From contig JAMJFZ010000711.1 in assembly GCA_026225945.1 (NCBI GenBank), positions 5,953,501 through 6,017,500 on the forward strand: a stretch of DNA of 64,000 nucleotides, read 5' to 3'. A model generated the notes under the pieces. That model made no database searches, had not been told where the DNA came from, and saw only the letters and a program-made list of their open reading frames with translations. Of the stretch, positions 36,246 through 46,154 are shown piece after piece (position 1 is the stretch's first letter; each line of letters starts with the position of its first letter). The DNA is from Cricetomys ansorgei (Eukaryota > Chordata > Mammalia > Rodentia > Nesomyidae). The translations under genes and the position numbers were made by a program.

Positions 36246-37569
36246 AACAAACATTAAAACTTATTTGTATATAGAACATTCAAATAGCATGTCTCTTCAT
36301 CTTTCAAATTCATTTTATCATCTTACCAGTTCAGTTTACAATCATATTCATCCTAGCATTATTTTTCCTAAAACATCTTGCCCTTTCTATGTGGGAAAAA
36401 AGACTTTTTGTATTGTTATAAAATCCCATTGTATCTTATAATAAGACCTACCATAATCACTGAGAAGTGTCACAGAACACCATGATTAACTTCAGTTAGA
36501 TGTGTGGAAGCATTAGTATCTATTTTATCAGAATATGAACGGTGCTAGGACAATGATGGAGAAAATGGCTATAGCATGGAGATAATAATGTCTACATGTG
36601 GGTTGCTGCAAAGTAGAGAAGAAGCATTATTGGTATGCAAATAATACAATTATAATATATGCTTTTCTTCATTTTTGCAGAATATGACAGAATACTGGCA
36701 AAAATACTTTCTAAAGTCCAGTAGGAAAGTCTGAAAATCATATTGAGAAAAGCCAAAAACTGAGGGTCATTATTTTTACATGCAAGCATTTTTACTAGTA
36801 AATTAAAAAAAAAAAACAAAAAAAAAACTTGTTTTAAATTTTAGCATTTTATGTTTTCCTGAAAGAATTCTGCTATTACCCTGTTTCCCGAGGGTCTCCC
36901 TTCTCCTGACTTTGCACTGGGAATAAAAATATTTCTTGCTACATAAGTTACACTTCTACCTCTGATGACAATTTCCATTATTTTTGGTTTGTGTCTTGTG
37001 ATGGCAGCATGGAGAAGGACAAAGCTGTGCCCACCATCTTGATACCTTTGCTGTCTTTCACAGGCCTCCTTGAAGCTGCTGTGCTAGGGTTCAGAGGAGT
37101 GGAAAAGACAGAAAGAATCTGTAATACACACTTCCGAAAGCACCATTCAACCTCACAAGTATCCTGAATCCTACGCCATTCATTTTCCTTGTTAGTTTTA
37201 GCTTTAAATGGCCAGTTAAATTCTTGTTGGTTATTATTACTGAAATTCCATCAAATTTTTAGATAATTAGGGAGAAAGTTCAGATGAACAGTATGTAGCT
37301 TTTTATTTCATGGTAACTTTATTCTAATCCTTTAGCTAGATCTAATGTGGGGTGTGGTTTTACCAATTACTTAAAACTTATTTAATTACAGTTTTTAAAA
37401 TTTAAAACTCTTTCATTTTGCTTATTTTCTTAAGTTGTAAATTTGTTTTTGATGTTTTGTGATTTTCTATGTTATCATTCTGCTAATTACTTTTAACACA
37501 TCCTTTCTCAACTTTACATCTTTTATATATCCCCTCATGTCTTTTACATTCCAGTGTAATGTTAACACG
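36246..37569. other. AT-rich DNA, no gene recognised
   Basis: An A-rich run lies at 36804-36828. A GC-richer patch at 37000-37170 has a 52-codon frame with no recognisable homology. Confidence 0.45.
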
Positions 37570-37785
37570 ACTTGGTGAGGGGACTCAGCAGGTTAAAGAC
37601 ACTTATCCCTCTTGTAGTGGACCAGGGTTCATTTTCACAGCATCCACATGGTATTTTCTTATTCCAGTTCCAGAGAATGCAACGCCCCCTCTAGCTGCTA
37701 CAGGTACCAGAGAAGCACATGGTGCACATACCTATTTGAGGGCAAGCATTAGTTTACATAGAAGAAAAGTAAATAAATCTAAATC
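37570..37785 (+). repeat. B2/B3-type SINE
   Basis: TTGGTGAGGGGACTCAGCAG, TTAAAGACACTTATCCCTC, TCCAGTTCCAGAGAATGCAA, CGCCCCCTCTAGCTGCTACA, GTACCAGAGAAGCACATGGT and an AAGTAAATAAATC tail. Confidence 0.88.
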
Positions 37786-37858
37786 TTTAAATTGTTCTAG
37801 AATATACAAAATTGAACTTATGATTCTCATTAGATAGCATTAACTGCTATCTAGTCTT

Positions 37859-37860
<2 letters not shown>

Positions 37861-37904
<44 letters not shown>
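37861..37904. repeat. (CA)22 microsatellite
   Basis: Pure CA units. Confidence 0.97.
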
Positions 37905-37908
<4 letters not shown>

Positions 37909-37930
37909 AGGCAATGATATTTTTCAATAC

Positions 37931-37937
<7 letters not shown>
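37905..37937 (+). mobile_element. short left flank of B1-interrupted L1
   Basis: Contains TCAATACATAATCT, the left target-site duplication of the B1 inserted next to it. Confidence 0.5.
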
Positions 37938-37975
<38 letters not shown>

Positions 37976-38122
37976 GGTTTTTTGAGACGAGATTTCTCTG
38001 TTGTAACCCTGGCTGTCCTAGAACTCACTCTGTAGATCAGGCTGGCCTTGAACTCACAGAGATCTGCCTGTCCCTGCTTCCAGAGTGCTGGGATTAAATT
38101 CATGCACCGCCACTACCTGGCT
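37938..38122 (-). repeat. B1 SINE with (CT)n tail and target-site duplication
   Basis: A (CT)n array at 37935-37974, the mutated A tail on this strand, is followed by the complete B1 complement: TTTTTTGAGACGAGATTTCT, CTGGCTGTCCTAGAACTCAC, GCTGGCCTTGAACTCACAGA, GAGTGCTGGGATTAAATTC and CTACCTGGCTT. Flanks TCAATACATAATCT (37924-37937) and TCAATACACAATCT (38123-38136) match 13 of 14. Confidence 0.93.
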
Positions 38123-38832
38123 TCAATACACAATCTTAAACAAAATATTAGCTAAGATGTCATAATGCCACACTAGAAAATTATTCATTATAAGTTGCAC
38201 AAGAACAATAATGATAGTTTTGAATTAGATCAAACTCAATTTACAGATGACATGATAGTATACATGGAAAGCCATTAAGAAATAAATAATAAAGATATAT
38301 TAAAAATAAGAATTCAATAAGGTTACAGGATGCAATATTATCATCTAAAACTTAATTGTTCCCATGCAGAAATAAGTATCAGTTATGTGATAAAATTGAT
38401 TAAATAATAACAATAGTAATAAAATTTTATGGAATAAGGTTTATAAGAAATGTCTTAAATAGAGACTTATCAGACACTACTGAAAGTCACAAAAGCACCT
38501 AGAAGAAACTGAAATTCTTTCTTCCTAATTAAAAATGACCTTATATTTTAAGTGTGTATATTCTTACATGTCTTTATAAATTGAATGTGATTTAATAAAA
38601 AATATCTAACAATTTCTGTGTTGTTTTAATAATCATAAGTGTCATATAAAATAAACATATAGAGCTATTAAAATGTTGAGAAGAAAAAGCGATGAGGGAT
38701 AATTTAACTTCCAAGATGGTAAAGCTCATTTTAATACAATTAAAATGAAAGAAAGATGTACTTGAGTAGACTAACTGAAAGGATAAAACAGAAGCCCAGA
38801 AACTGGCCCAATCTCATTCAGAAATCTAGTAC
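38123..38832 (+). mobile_element. ancient L1 (L1M-type) ORF2 remnant
   Basis: Plus-strand order is kept: CTTAAACAAAATATTAGCTA, AATTTACAGATGACATGATA, GTTACAGGATGCAATATTAT, AACTTCCAAGATGGTAAAGC and AGAAGCCCAGAAACTGGCCC. The AGATGACATGAT box corresponds to the FADD-type reverse-transcriptase motif region. No open frame remains. Confidence 0.7.
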
Positions 38833-38833
38833 A

Positions 38834-38945
38834 TTGGCCAGATGTTGTGGATCACATCTATAGTATCAACACTCAGGCAACTAGGGCAGGATGATCACAA
38901 ATTTGAGGCCGTCTTGGGTTTCATAGTGGAATATACCTCCGAGAG
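38834..38945 (+). repeat. B1-like SINE, old
   Basis: GGCCAGATGTTGTGGATCAC, ACTCAGGCAACTAGGGCAGG and AATTTGAGGCCGTCTTGGGT keep the B1 left-half layout but are strongly diverged. Confidence 0.65.
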
Positions 38946-39041
38946 AAGTATGAACAGGAGGAAGGAGGTTAGATAAAGAAGAAAGAGGCAGGAGAAAGAA
39001 GGGATGGATTTTGATGATAAATTGGTCTTGAATTATGGGAC

Positions 39042-39382
39042 TGTGATGGCTACCTTTTTGTCCACTTGACACAAGCTAGAGTCACTGGAGAGGAGAGTGC
39101 CTCAATTGAGAAAATGTTTTCATAAGGGGCTATAGGCAGACAGGCCTGTTGAGCATTTTCTTAATTTGTGATTGATGGAGAAATGTCTAGCCCATTGTTG
39201 GTGGGGCCACCCCTGGATGAAGGTTCTGGATTTTATAAGAAAGCAAGCTGAGCAAGTTCGTATGCAGGATTCCTCCATGGCCTCAGCATCAACTCTTGCC
39301 TGTAGATTCCTGCCCTGTTCTGACTTCCTTAAATGATGAACAGTGATGAGGGAGTATAAGCCAAATAAGCCTTTTCTTCCCC

Positions 39383-39419
<37 letters not shown>

Positions 39420-39447
39420 TACAGCAATAGAAACTCTAACTAGGACA
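39042..39447 (+). mobile_element. MaLR (MT-type) provirus: 5' LTR
   Basis: 406-bp LTR from TGTGATGGCTACC to AACTCTAACTAGGACA. It shares TTGACACAAGCTAGAGTCAC, CATTTTCTTAATTTGTGATT, CCATGGCCTCAGCATCA and GATGAACAGTGATGAGG with the 3' LTR. A 31-base T-run (39387-39417) replaces the TTGGTCATGGTGTTTC region. Confidence 0.88.
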
Positions 39448-40550
39448 TACATTGTTGCCAGGATTGCAGGATATTTCTGTGACAGGCCTGACCATGTGTT
39501 TGAGGAAGTATTATGGAAGGATTTTGGAAATTTGGGTTTGAAAAGCCATCAAGTTTTCATAGCTTTGTGAGCTGTTCTTTGGGAGCTTAGGAGATAAAAA
39601 TGTTGAGAGCAATGCAGACAATGACAGCCTAGTGTGTGAAGTTTCAGAGAGAAGCAAAGACTCTACTGGGACTTTTCTGTGAAGACTGTGTGGTGCCTGG
39701 CCAGCTGGGACTGAATTATCAGCTGTGATTAAAAAGGAGCCATGACCACTAAAGTAAAACCTTTGCTTTGATGAGACAATGGATGCTGGTTAGCTAGGGC
39801 TGAAGGACCCGCAAAGAAGAAACCAGCATCACTGAGGTGAGGTTTTTTGTGAAGTGTTTCTGAAGGGTCAACACACGGAAGCTGTGTTTCGGAAGTGGCC
39901 AAAGTTGTTCCTCATGTTGAACTTTGTAATGTATGAATCTCTCAGGTGATTCTGGTTTTGAAGGCATGAAGGTGTCATGGCAAGCAGCTGAAGCTTGTCA
40001 CTATGTGAAACAGCTGGAATCCCTGAAGAGAGCTCAGGGGAGGTAATTGGTAAAAATGCAGTCTAGTTGCAGCAAGGATCCCAGCATTTTGGAGATGCCA
40101 GTACCATGGGACTACCACTAAAAACAATAGTACCTGTAGAGCAGAGCCATCTGGAGCCTAGAAGACAAACTTTGTGTTCCACAGAGAAATGGCCAAAGCC
40201 CTTTGGAGAATCACAGGAGGTCTAGAGTGGATTCCAGACATTGGAAATTGTACTATTTACACAGTTGGAGTTTTGTTTTACTTGGTTCAGATTGTGTGCC
40301 CTTGTCCTTCTTTCTTGAAGTAAGAAATGTTTAACTTAATATTTTATTTTATAAGAGTTGTAGACTTTGGATTTTTTTTTAAGAGGTTGAATTTTAAGGT
40401 GTTTGAATTTGTAAAGATTGTAAGACTTTATGTTTCTAATATTTTTACACTGTGGTGTTTATATTAATGTGTGATCTTTGAAATGAACAACAAAGGAGAG
40501 GTTTTGTTTTAACAACAATGTATTTGTGTGTCAAGTTGAGGAGTGTCAGT
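39448..40550 (+). mobile_element. MaLR internal region, non-coding
   Basis: About 1.1 kb between two directly oriented LTRs, the size expected for a non-autonomous MT/MaLR body. No long open frame is present, consistent with MaLR elements lacking their own proteins. Sequence left of the 3' LTR includes a purine-rich ACAACAAAGGAGAGG that may be the polypurine tract, though it lies about 50 bp from the LTR. Confidence 0.82.
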
Positions 40551-40959
40551 TGTGCTGACTAGTTGTATGTCAACTAGATATGAGCTAGAGTCATTGGACA
40601 GGAGTGAGCTTCAACTGAGAAAATGCATCAATAAGATTGGAATGCAGGCAAACCTTTGAAGCATTTTCTTAATTAGTGATTGTTGGAGGAGGGCCTTGCC
40701 CATTGTGGGTGGTGCCATCCCTGGGCTTATGGTCCTGGGTTCTGTAAGAAAGCAGACTGAGTGAACCATGTGGAGCAAACCAGTAAGCAGGACTCCTCCA
40801 TGGCCTCTGCATCAGCTCCTGCCTCGCTTAAGTTCCTGCCCTGACATCCCTCGGTGATGAACAGTAATGTGGAAGTAGAAGCAAGATAAATAGTCTTTCC
40901 TCCTCAAGTTGCTTTTGTCATGGTGTTTCATCACAGCAATGGAAACCCTAACTAGGACA
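40551..40959 (+). mobile_element. MaLR (MT-type) provirus: 3' LTR
   Basis: 409-bp LTR from TGTGCTGACTAG to AACCCTAACTAGGACA. Compared with the 5' LTR it keeps AAGTTGCTTTTGTCATGGTG before the terminal block and has extra sequence around GTGAACCATGTGGAGCAAAC. The two LTRs differ at many sites, so the insertion is old. No clear flanking duplication was seen. Confidence 0.9.
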
Positions 40960-41109
40960 TTGATTAAGATTGCGTTTTATCACTTATCATTAGGAGAACC
41001 AGAGGTTCTGTTAGAAAAAAAAAATTATTCCTCACACTATGCAGTATTTTGTTCACTGTTTGATAAGAAATGCATCATAGTACAGTCCTGACACAATTTG
41101 ATTGAGTCA

Positions 41110-41850
41110 GGCATAAACATCCATGCACTGACTTTCCTGTAAACAAGAGTTTTCATTTCTTTGGAAAGATATCCTAGAGTTCATTTGTTGTCCTAGATGA
41201 GAGCCGCATGCATGATTCATTAAAAAAAAATGAAAAATTGCCTTTCAGAACAGTTGCAACATTTTATAATCCAACTAGCAATATAAATGACCCAATTTCC
41301 CTGGATCCTAACCCATATTTGTTGATCCCCTATTTTTATACTTAGCCACACTGAAATCCATCTAATTTTATATGATTTTTCATAAAGGCATAATACTTTT
41401 CCATAACATTTTGTGTTATTTTAGTACCTAAATGCTAATTTTGAATATTTCCTTAGGTTCTTTTCTTATCATTGAATTTTGTTGTTTGCTAACCAGTGAG
41501 TTTTATTAGGTTTTTTTCCCCTATATTTTGGATCATAACTACTGAGTTTTATTAGTTCTTTCTATATTTTGGATCTTAGACATTTTTGCATTTTAAATAT
41601 TTTATATATTTTCTATGCTGTAGTTGCTGTATTGTCTTAACAGAGCCAACGTTTTGACAAAATGTAGAGGAGACCAAATATATTAATTTTCTTTTCTCTT
41701 CATGTTTTTGTAGTCAGGCTATAAAAAGGCTTTGCCTGAAATTTACTTGTTTTTTAATTTAAAAATTATATTTAAGGCTTAATTTATTTTTAGGTAGTTT
41801 TCATACAAAATATGAGATTTCAATGTAAATTATTTTCCCCTCTTATTTCT
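41110..41850 (-). mobile_element. ancient L1 (L1M-type) ORF2 remnant
   Basis: The complement of old L1 ORF2 is read in order: GAAAGATATCCTAGAGTTCA, CAGAACAGTTGCAACATTTT, CCAACTAGCAATATAAATG, GTTTGCTAACCAGTGAG, TCTTTCTATATTTTGGATCT and CTATAAAAAGGCTTTGCCTG. A local imperfect duplication lies at 41498-41579. Confidence 0.7.
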
Positions 41851-42400
41851 ATTTGTTCTTGAATCATTAAAAACAAAACAAAACAAAAGACTTTTCATTT
41901 ACTGAATTTATCTTCTACTCCCCCAAAAAATTAGAAAGAAAAAAACCTAGGAATTTTTCAAAGGCTAGACTGAAAGTAAACATGTAGTTAAGTATGTCTC
42001 AGAAGGTCTGCCTTCCTCATTTCCTCTCTCCCCACCCCTAGGTAGAGGGAAGAGCTCAATGACAACAAAGAAGTTCAGCAGGACTGAATGGAGAGGGGAT
42101 TTCTTGGAGGAAAGTACTAGGCCTGCAAAGATTAGGACTCTGCACAGAAGGCAAGCACTTTTGGGTTCTTCTGGAATTAGTCACAAGGAACTGGGAGAGA
42201 AGGTTTGTAAAAATGTACCCATTGCCTTCCTTTCCACCCTCCCACTACAGTTCAAGCTCTTGCTGTAAGTTGGAAGCCTTGTGAGCCTCAGAGTCTTACT
42301 CTCAGAGCAGGCACTGAAATTGATGTAGCCACAGCTTTTTGAACTTTACCATTCTAGGACTATACTGACATGCTGCCTCCGTGGCCTTGCACGACTTGGG

Positions 42401-42403
<3 letters not shown>
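41851..42403. other. no gene recognised; (AAAAC)n patch
   Basis: (AAAAC)n at about 41872-41889. 41990-42400 is GC-richer with a 69-codon frame (42059-42268) lacking recognisable homology. Confidence 0.45.
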
Positions 42404-42460
<57 letters not shown>

Positions 42461-42644
42461 TACATACACATACACACACATACATACATACACACATACA
42501 CATCACTAATTGATATATATATATATATATACACATTATACATATGTACACTATATATAAATATATATGTATATGTATATAATGTATAAGTGTGTGTGTG
42601 CATATATATACATATACACACACACACATATACACACATATATT
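42404..42644. repeat. compound (TA)n/(CA)n/TACA microsatellite
   Basis: About 240 bp: (TA)20 at the left, (CA)n, TACATACACA mixtures, a second (TA)n near 42513-42530, then TATATAAATATA and CACACATATACACA. The three overlapping Tyr/Ile/Cys-rich minus-strand frames are artefacts. Confidence 0.96.
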
Positions 42645-42954
42645 TGATTTTGTTCATTCACAAAATATATTGAAATCTTGCTAAAATCACACACGAGGCA
42701 CTCTCTTAATTGATTTTGTTTTGTAAATTTATCAGGATTTGTTATTCTTTAAAGGAGTTTCAGTTGCATTTATTTCTCACTAAACTATATTTCCTTTATT
42801 TCTTTTTCATCTTTTCTTGCATAGGTTAGAAGATACATTGAGCAGTAGTGGTGAGAACTGACATCTTTATTTCTACTCCAGTAGGAAACAGTGCATTTAA
42901 TCACATTCTAGTATACTAACATTCTGTGTGTGTTCAGTCAATAGAGTTGAAGAA
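42645..42954. other. AT-rich DNA, no gene recognised
   Basis: Nothing identified. Confidence 0.5.
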
Positions 42955-43200
42955 GTTTCTTTTTATTTTTTCAGTTTTTTTCTTAAGATTTCATACATGA
43001 AAACATTGTACATATATCATTTCCATATTCTCCATCTTCCCCCTCCAACTCCTCCTGTGTCTCACCTGACATCTTTCTCTCAAATGTGTACCATCTTCTT
43101 CTATAATTAGTGTTGTATTCTCTCTCTCTCGATATATATATATCTTTCTCAATATGTTTGCATCTGTGTCTCTATGTGTGTGTGACTTGAACATGTAGCT
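42955..43200 (-). mobile_element. L1 (Lx) 3' end fragment
   Basis: TAAGATTTCATACATGAAAA, CATTTCCATATTCTCCATCT and CCCCCTCCAACTCCTCCTGT are minus-strand Lx 3' terminus, followed by (TC)n(GATA)n-like simple sequence at 43119-43145. Confidence 0.68.
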
Positions 43201-44261
43201 TCTTATGATTGGCTACAGACTGTTGGATTTCAGTTCTCCATGTACACATAAACCTTTAAGTGATATGAAGTATCTGTGGAGACAGCATGGTAAATAAATA
43301 TAATATTTGCCCGTAGGCTAGATAACCTCCTACAGTGGAAACTGACCAAAGGACATTATTTTCTCATATAGAAAAGTGAAAAATAGGTAATTAATGGTAT
43401 TTTAACATTAGTGTTAATTTATTGAGATTGATTAAAGATATAGTTATATGGAGACATAGCTGGATACTTATGAAATATATATTAAATAAATAGTAGAGGC
43501 TTTGCACGCTTCTTAATCTCAAAATGCTCTAATCTTCCTCTGTCTCGCTTTGTCTGTTTCTCTCTTTCTCTCAGACAACGTAAATTTTAATAATACATAG
43601 GTGCATAGCATAAAAATGTTTTCGTATTATTTTCAGCATATTTTTATTTGATGTTATTTCCAATTTAGAAGGTGATGTTTTTTCCTTTAGCTAAATAATT
43701 ACATTTACTGAAATTAACAAAAATGGACCCTTAAAAATTGTTATCCATTGATTTTCCTCTGCTCTGTGCTAGCGACATTCTCAAACCTTACATAGTAATA
43801 TGTAATACCAGCATATGGAGAATGCTCCCAGCAGTGCTTGTGCCATAGTTAGCACCTGAGAAAGCCGGTTTCCAGTGTATGCTGCAATAGTTCTACTCCA
43901 TGGTGATCATTATCCACACCATCATTACAGATAAAGCTCGAAGACCTAGGGACTCCATGACTAATTCTATCCATACATTGATCTCTATTTCTGTTCCTTT
44001 GAACTTCATTCGTCTTGATTGGCCATTAATAAGAAATTGTTAACACAAACATTAATTTGAAAGTGAGATTGTTGGCTGTGTTTTCTGTAGTACCAAGACG
44101 TGCAAAGTGGGTCCCTTTTCTATGTTGATTTCTCTGGATTTTAAGATGAATTAAAAGTAGACTGAAAGCACAGCAAGGTTAGAGAGAACAGCGATGGCAC
44201 TTTCTAATGTTACTCAGCATATAAACTTTGAAAGGTTTATTGTGTTTCATAGTTGGCATAC
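43201..44261. other. no gene recognised
   Basis: TTACAGATAAAGCTCGAAGA near 43926 may be a MIR or L2 trace. Confidence 0.45.
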
Positions 44262-44625
44262 TTATCTGAGGTTGTCATGTTGAAATTCCTCAAGTGAGGC
44301 AAGCTCATTTGAGGAATTGTCTCCTTTGAATTGGACAAGTCATTTTTTGATTGCTAGTTGAAGTAGGAGGGAACAGCCTACTGGGAATGGTGTCATCTCT
44401 GTACAGGTGACTCTAGGTTGTATAAAAAACTGTAGCAGAGCAGGCCAGGAACAAATGATCTAGTAAGCTATGATCCTTCATGGCCTATCTCTAGGTTTCT
44501 GACTTGGCTTTCTTTGATAATGAAGAATAGCCTGTATGTTGAAATGAACCCTTTCTCCCCCCAGATTGTTTTTTGGTTAGTATTTTGTCTCAGCACAGAA
44601 AAACAAGCTAACCTAATAGGGTTTT
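44262..44625 (+). mobile_element. diverged MaLR-type LTR
   Basis: LTR-like organisation matching other rodent MaLRs: TCTAGGTTGTATAAAAAACT, CAGAGCAGGCCAGGAACAAA, CCTTCATGGCCTATCTCTAG, GAAATGAACCCTTTCTCCCC and the terminal GTCTCAGCACAGAAAAACAA, then GCTAACCTAATAG. Subfamily not resolved. Confidence 0.65.
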
Positions 44626-44754
44626 GTGCATTACTTGTGGGCATTTTTGTTTTTTTTTTAAATCTGTAACTTAATGGTTAACCCTTTCTAGTATACACAG
44701 CATTTCTCAACTGTGCCTTAAATAGCTGGTTCATTATAGATAGTTTCATTCTTT

Positions 44755-44850
44755 CACTTCATATCTTCATATGAAACTTGCTTAGGTTATTTGCTTAAAG
44801 TTACACAGTGAATAGTGGTAAAGTGTCTTAGCAGACATTCCTCTTATTAA
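44755..44850 (-). repeat. MIR fragment
   Basis: TCTTCATATGAAACTTGCTT, AGGTTATTTGCTTAAAGTTA and CACAGTGAATAGTGGTAAAG follow the MIR complement (GATGAGGAAACTGAG, AGTGACTTGCC, CACACAGCTAGTAAGTGG). Confidence 0.6.
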
Positions 44851-44889
44851 TACAGAGATGAAGAAAGTTATTTTTCTTAATTTTACTTT

Positions 44890-45215
44890 AGTTCATTTTT
44901 TAAAATTTTTTAAAATTAAAAAATTTAAAATTTTTTTCTTCACTCACACCACTGATATAATATTACATCCCGACCCCACCCTTCTCCCCTCCCTCCTCTA
45001 CCCAGTTCCCTCCATGTCCTTTATTCTCTAGATCTACCTCCAGCACCACCACCCACAAACACCCCCCCCACTACTTCTCCCCAGAAAAGAACTATCCCCT
45101 CAGAGTTACAGCACAACCAGAGCATGGCATAGCAGGATGGAATGAGGCCAGCCAGAAATCCCTACATCAAGGGTGGGCCAGGTAGCCCAACAGGAGCAAA
45201 GGGGGCTTTTAATTA
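44890..45215 (-). mobile_element. L1 (Lx) 3' UTR fragment
   Basis: A T/A-rich lead, then ACATCCCGACCCCACCCTTC, CAGAGTTACAGCACAACCAG, AGCATGGCATAGCAGGATG and AGGTAGCCCAACAGGAGCAA match minus-strand Lx 3' UTR. Confidence 0.7.
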
Positions 45216-45802
45216 GTTTTTTTTTTTTTAAGGAAATGAAAGATGAATTTCCACCTAGATTCTGCTTCTATTCTCTAATATTCCTACTGTGACAAGTGAT
45301 CGCCAGTTTATGAAACTAGTTTGTTAGTTAAACTATCACAATTTGATTGTAGCTATTCAATCCCATCTGCTGATCTCTGTGCAAGGAGTGGTTTGAATTG
45401 GTTTCTAGAAAAGACCCTGAGCTGAGTCTGAAAACGACAGGAAAAGTTTAACTTAGACACTCATCAATTAGACTTGGTGCTCATGACAGGAAATTAAACA
45501 GAAAAAAAAATCAATTCCAGGTGTATAATGTTGAACAGAGATTTTTCTTCTTCTCTTTTAATTTGGTCCTTCCAAAGTGAGTACTATCTTAGGCTGATCC
45601 AATCTCCTTTATTTGATTGATTGTTGAATCTATTGATGGGTGAGCCTTTCACTTCAGTCTGAATCCCCAGCAGCAAGGTCAGTGGACGAATAATCCTCCC
45701 CTGAAAGGCTTGGGGGGGGGGTCCTTTGTGGAACAGCCGCCACCCAGCATGAGCTTTTTGAGTATGCAGAACACATTGGCTGAGCCTGAAACTGGTGTTA
45801 GT
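45216..45802. other. non-repeat DNA upstream of the candidate promoter
   Basis: Few repeats. A G9 run lies at 45712-45720, and GAACAGCCGCCACCCAGC follows. It could be proximal upstream promoter sequence for the exon at about 45.95 kb. A 90-codon minus-strand frame overlaps (CA)n and is not convincing. Confidence 0.4.

Positions 45803-45852
<50 letters not shown>
45803..45852. repeat. (CA)n microsatellite
   Basis: About 25 CA units, ending directly before the CpG-containing block CTCACCGGCGCTTTCC. Confidence 0.97.
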
Positions 45853-45856
<4 letters not shown>

Positions 45857-45960
45857 CGGCGCTTTCCCCTCAAGTGAAACGGATTAGCAATCGCATCTCC
45901 TGCTTCCTGTGCTGAGAGTAGCAGCCACTGCCTGATTTATTGGAGGAGCAGGAGGAGACC
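45853..45960 (+). promoter_or_regulatory. candidate promoter
   Basis: CpG dinucleotides reappear here (CACCGGCGC, AAACGG, ATCGCA) after being almost absent for kilobases. A weak TATA-like GATTTATTGG lies at 45934-45943, with an inverted CCAAT core. It precedes the candidate exon. No transcription start can be fixed from sequence alone. Confidence 0.35.
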
Positions 45961-46154
45961 AGTTTCCAAGGCACCGCTAACACGCTGCTGTCACATCTAG
46001 TTGCAGACGGCCACTTCTACCCAGCTGTTTCCCTGCTCTGGCAACCTATTCCAAAAGCCAGTCCGCTTGAGGAGGAGTCTGCTCATTGCTTCAGGTAAAA
46101 CCAGTTCCTAGTTGCTTTCTTTTCTAACCAGCCAACCACCTCACCTACTTACAG
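45940..46154 (+). other. candidate untranslated first exon with two alternative splice donors
   Basis: Roughly 50% GC with several CpGs (GCACCGCTAACACGCTG, AGACGGCC, GTCCGCTTG), unlike the surrounding AT-rich DNA, and free of recognised repeats. Possible donors are TTCAG|GTAAAA (junction 46094/46095) and TTACAG|GTAGGT (46154/46155); the second is closer to consensus. No long open frame crosses it, so it would be 5' UTR. The following 18 kb would be the start of intron 1. I do not recognise the gene. Exon start is a guess. It could also be a conserved non-coding element. Confidence 0.35.

Noticed and set aside
37009..37167. 52-codon frame in a GC-richer patch starting MEKDKAVPTI
   Set aside because: Length is within chance expectation, there are no splice or poly(A) signals around it, and I recognise no family. 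Might be an old pseudogene scrap, but not supportable.
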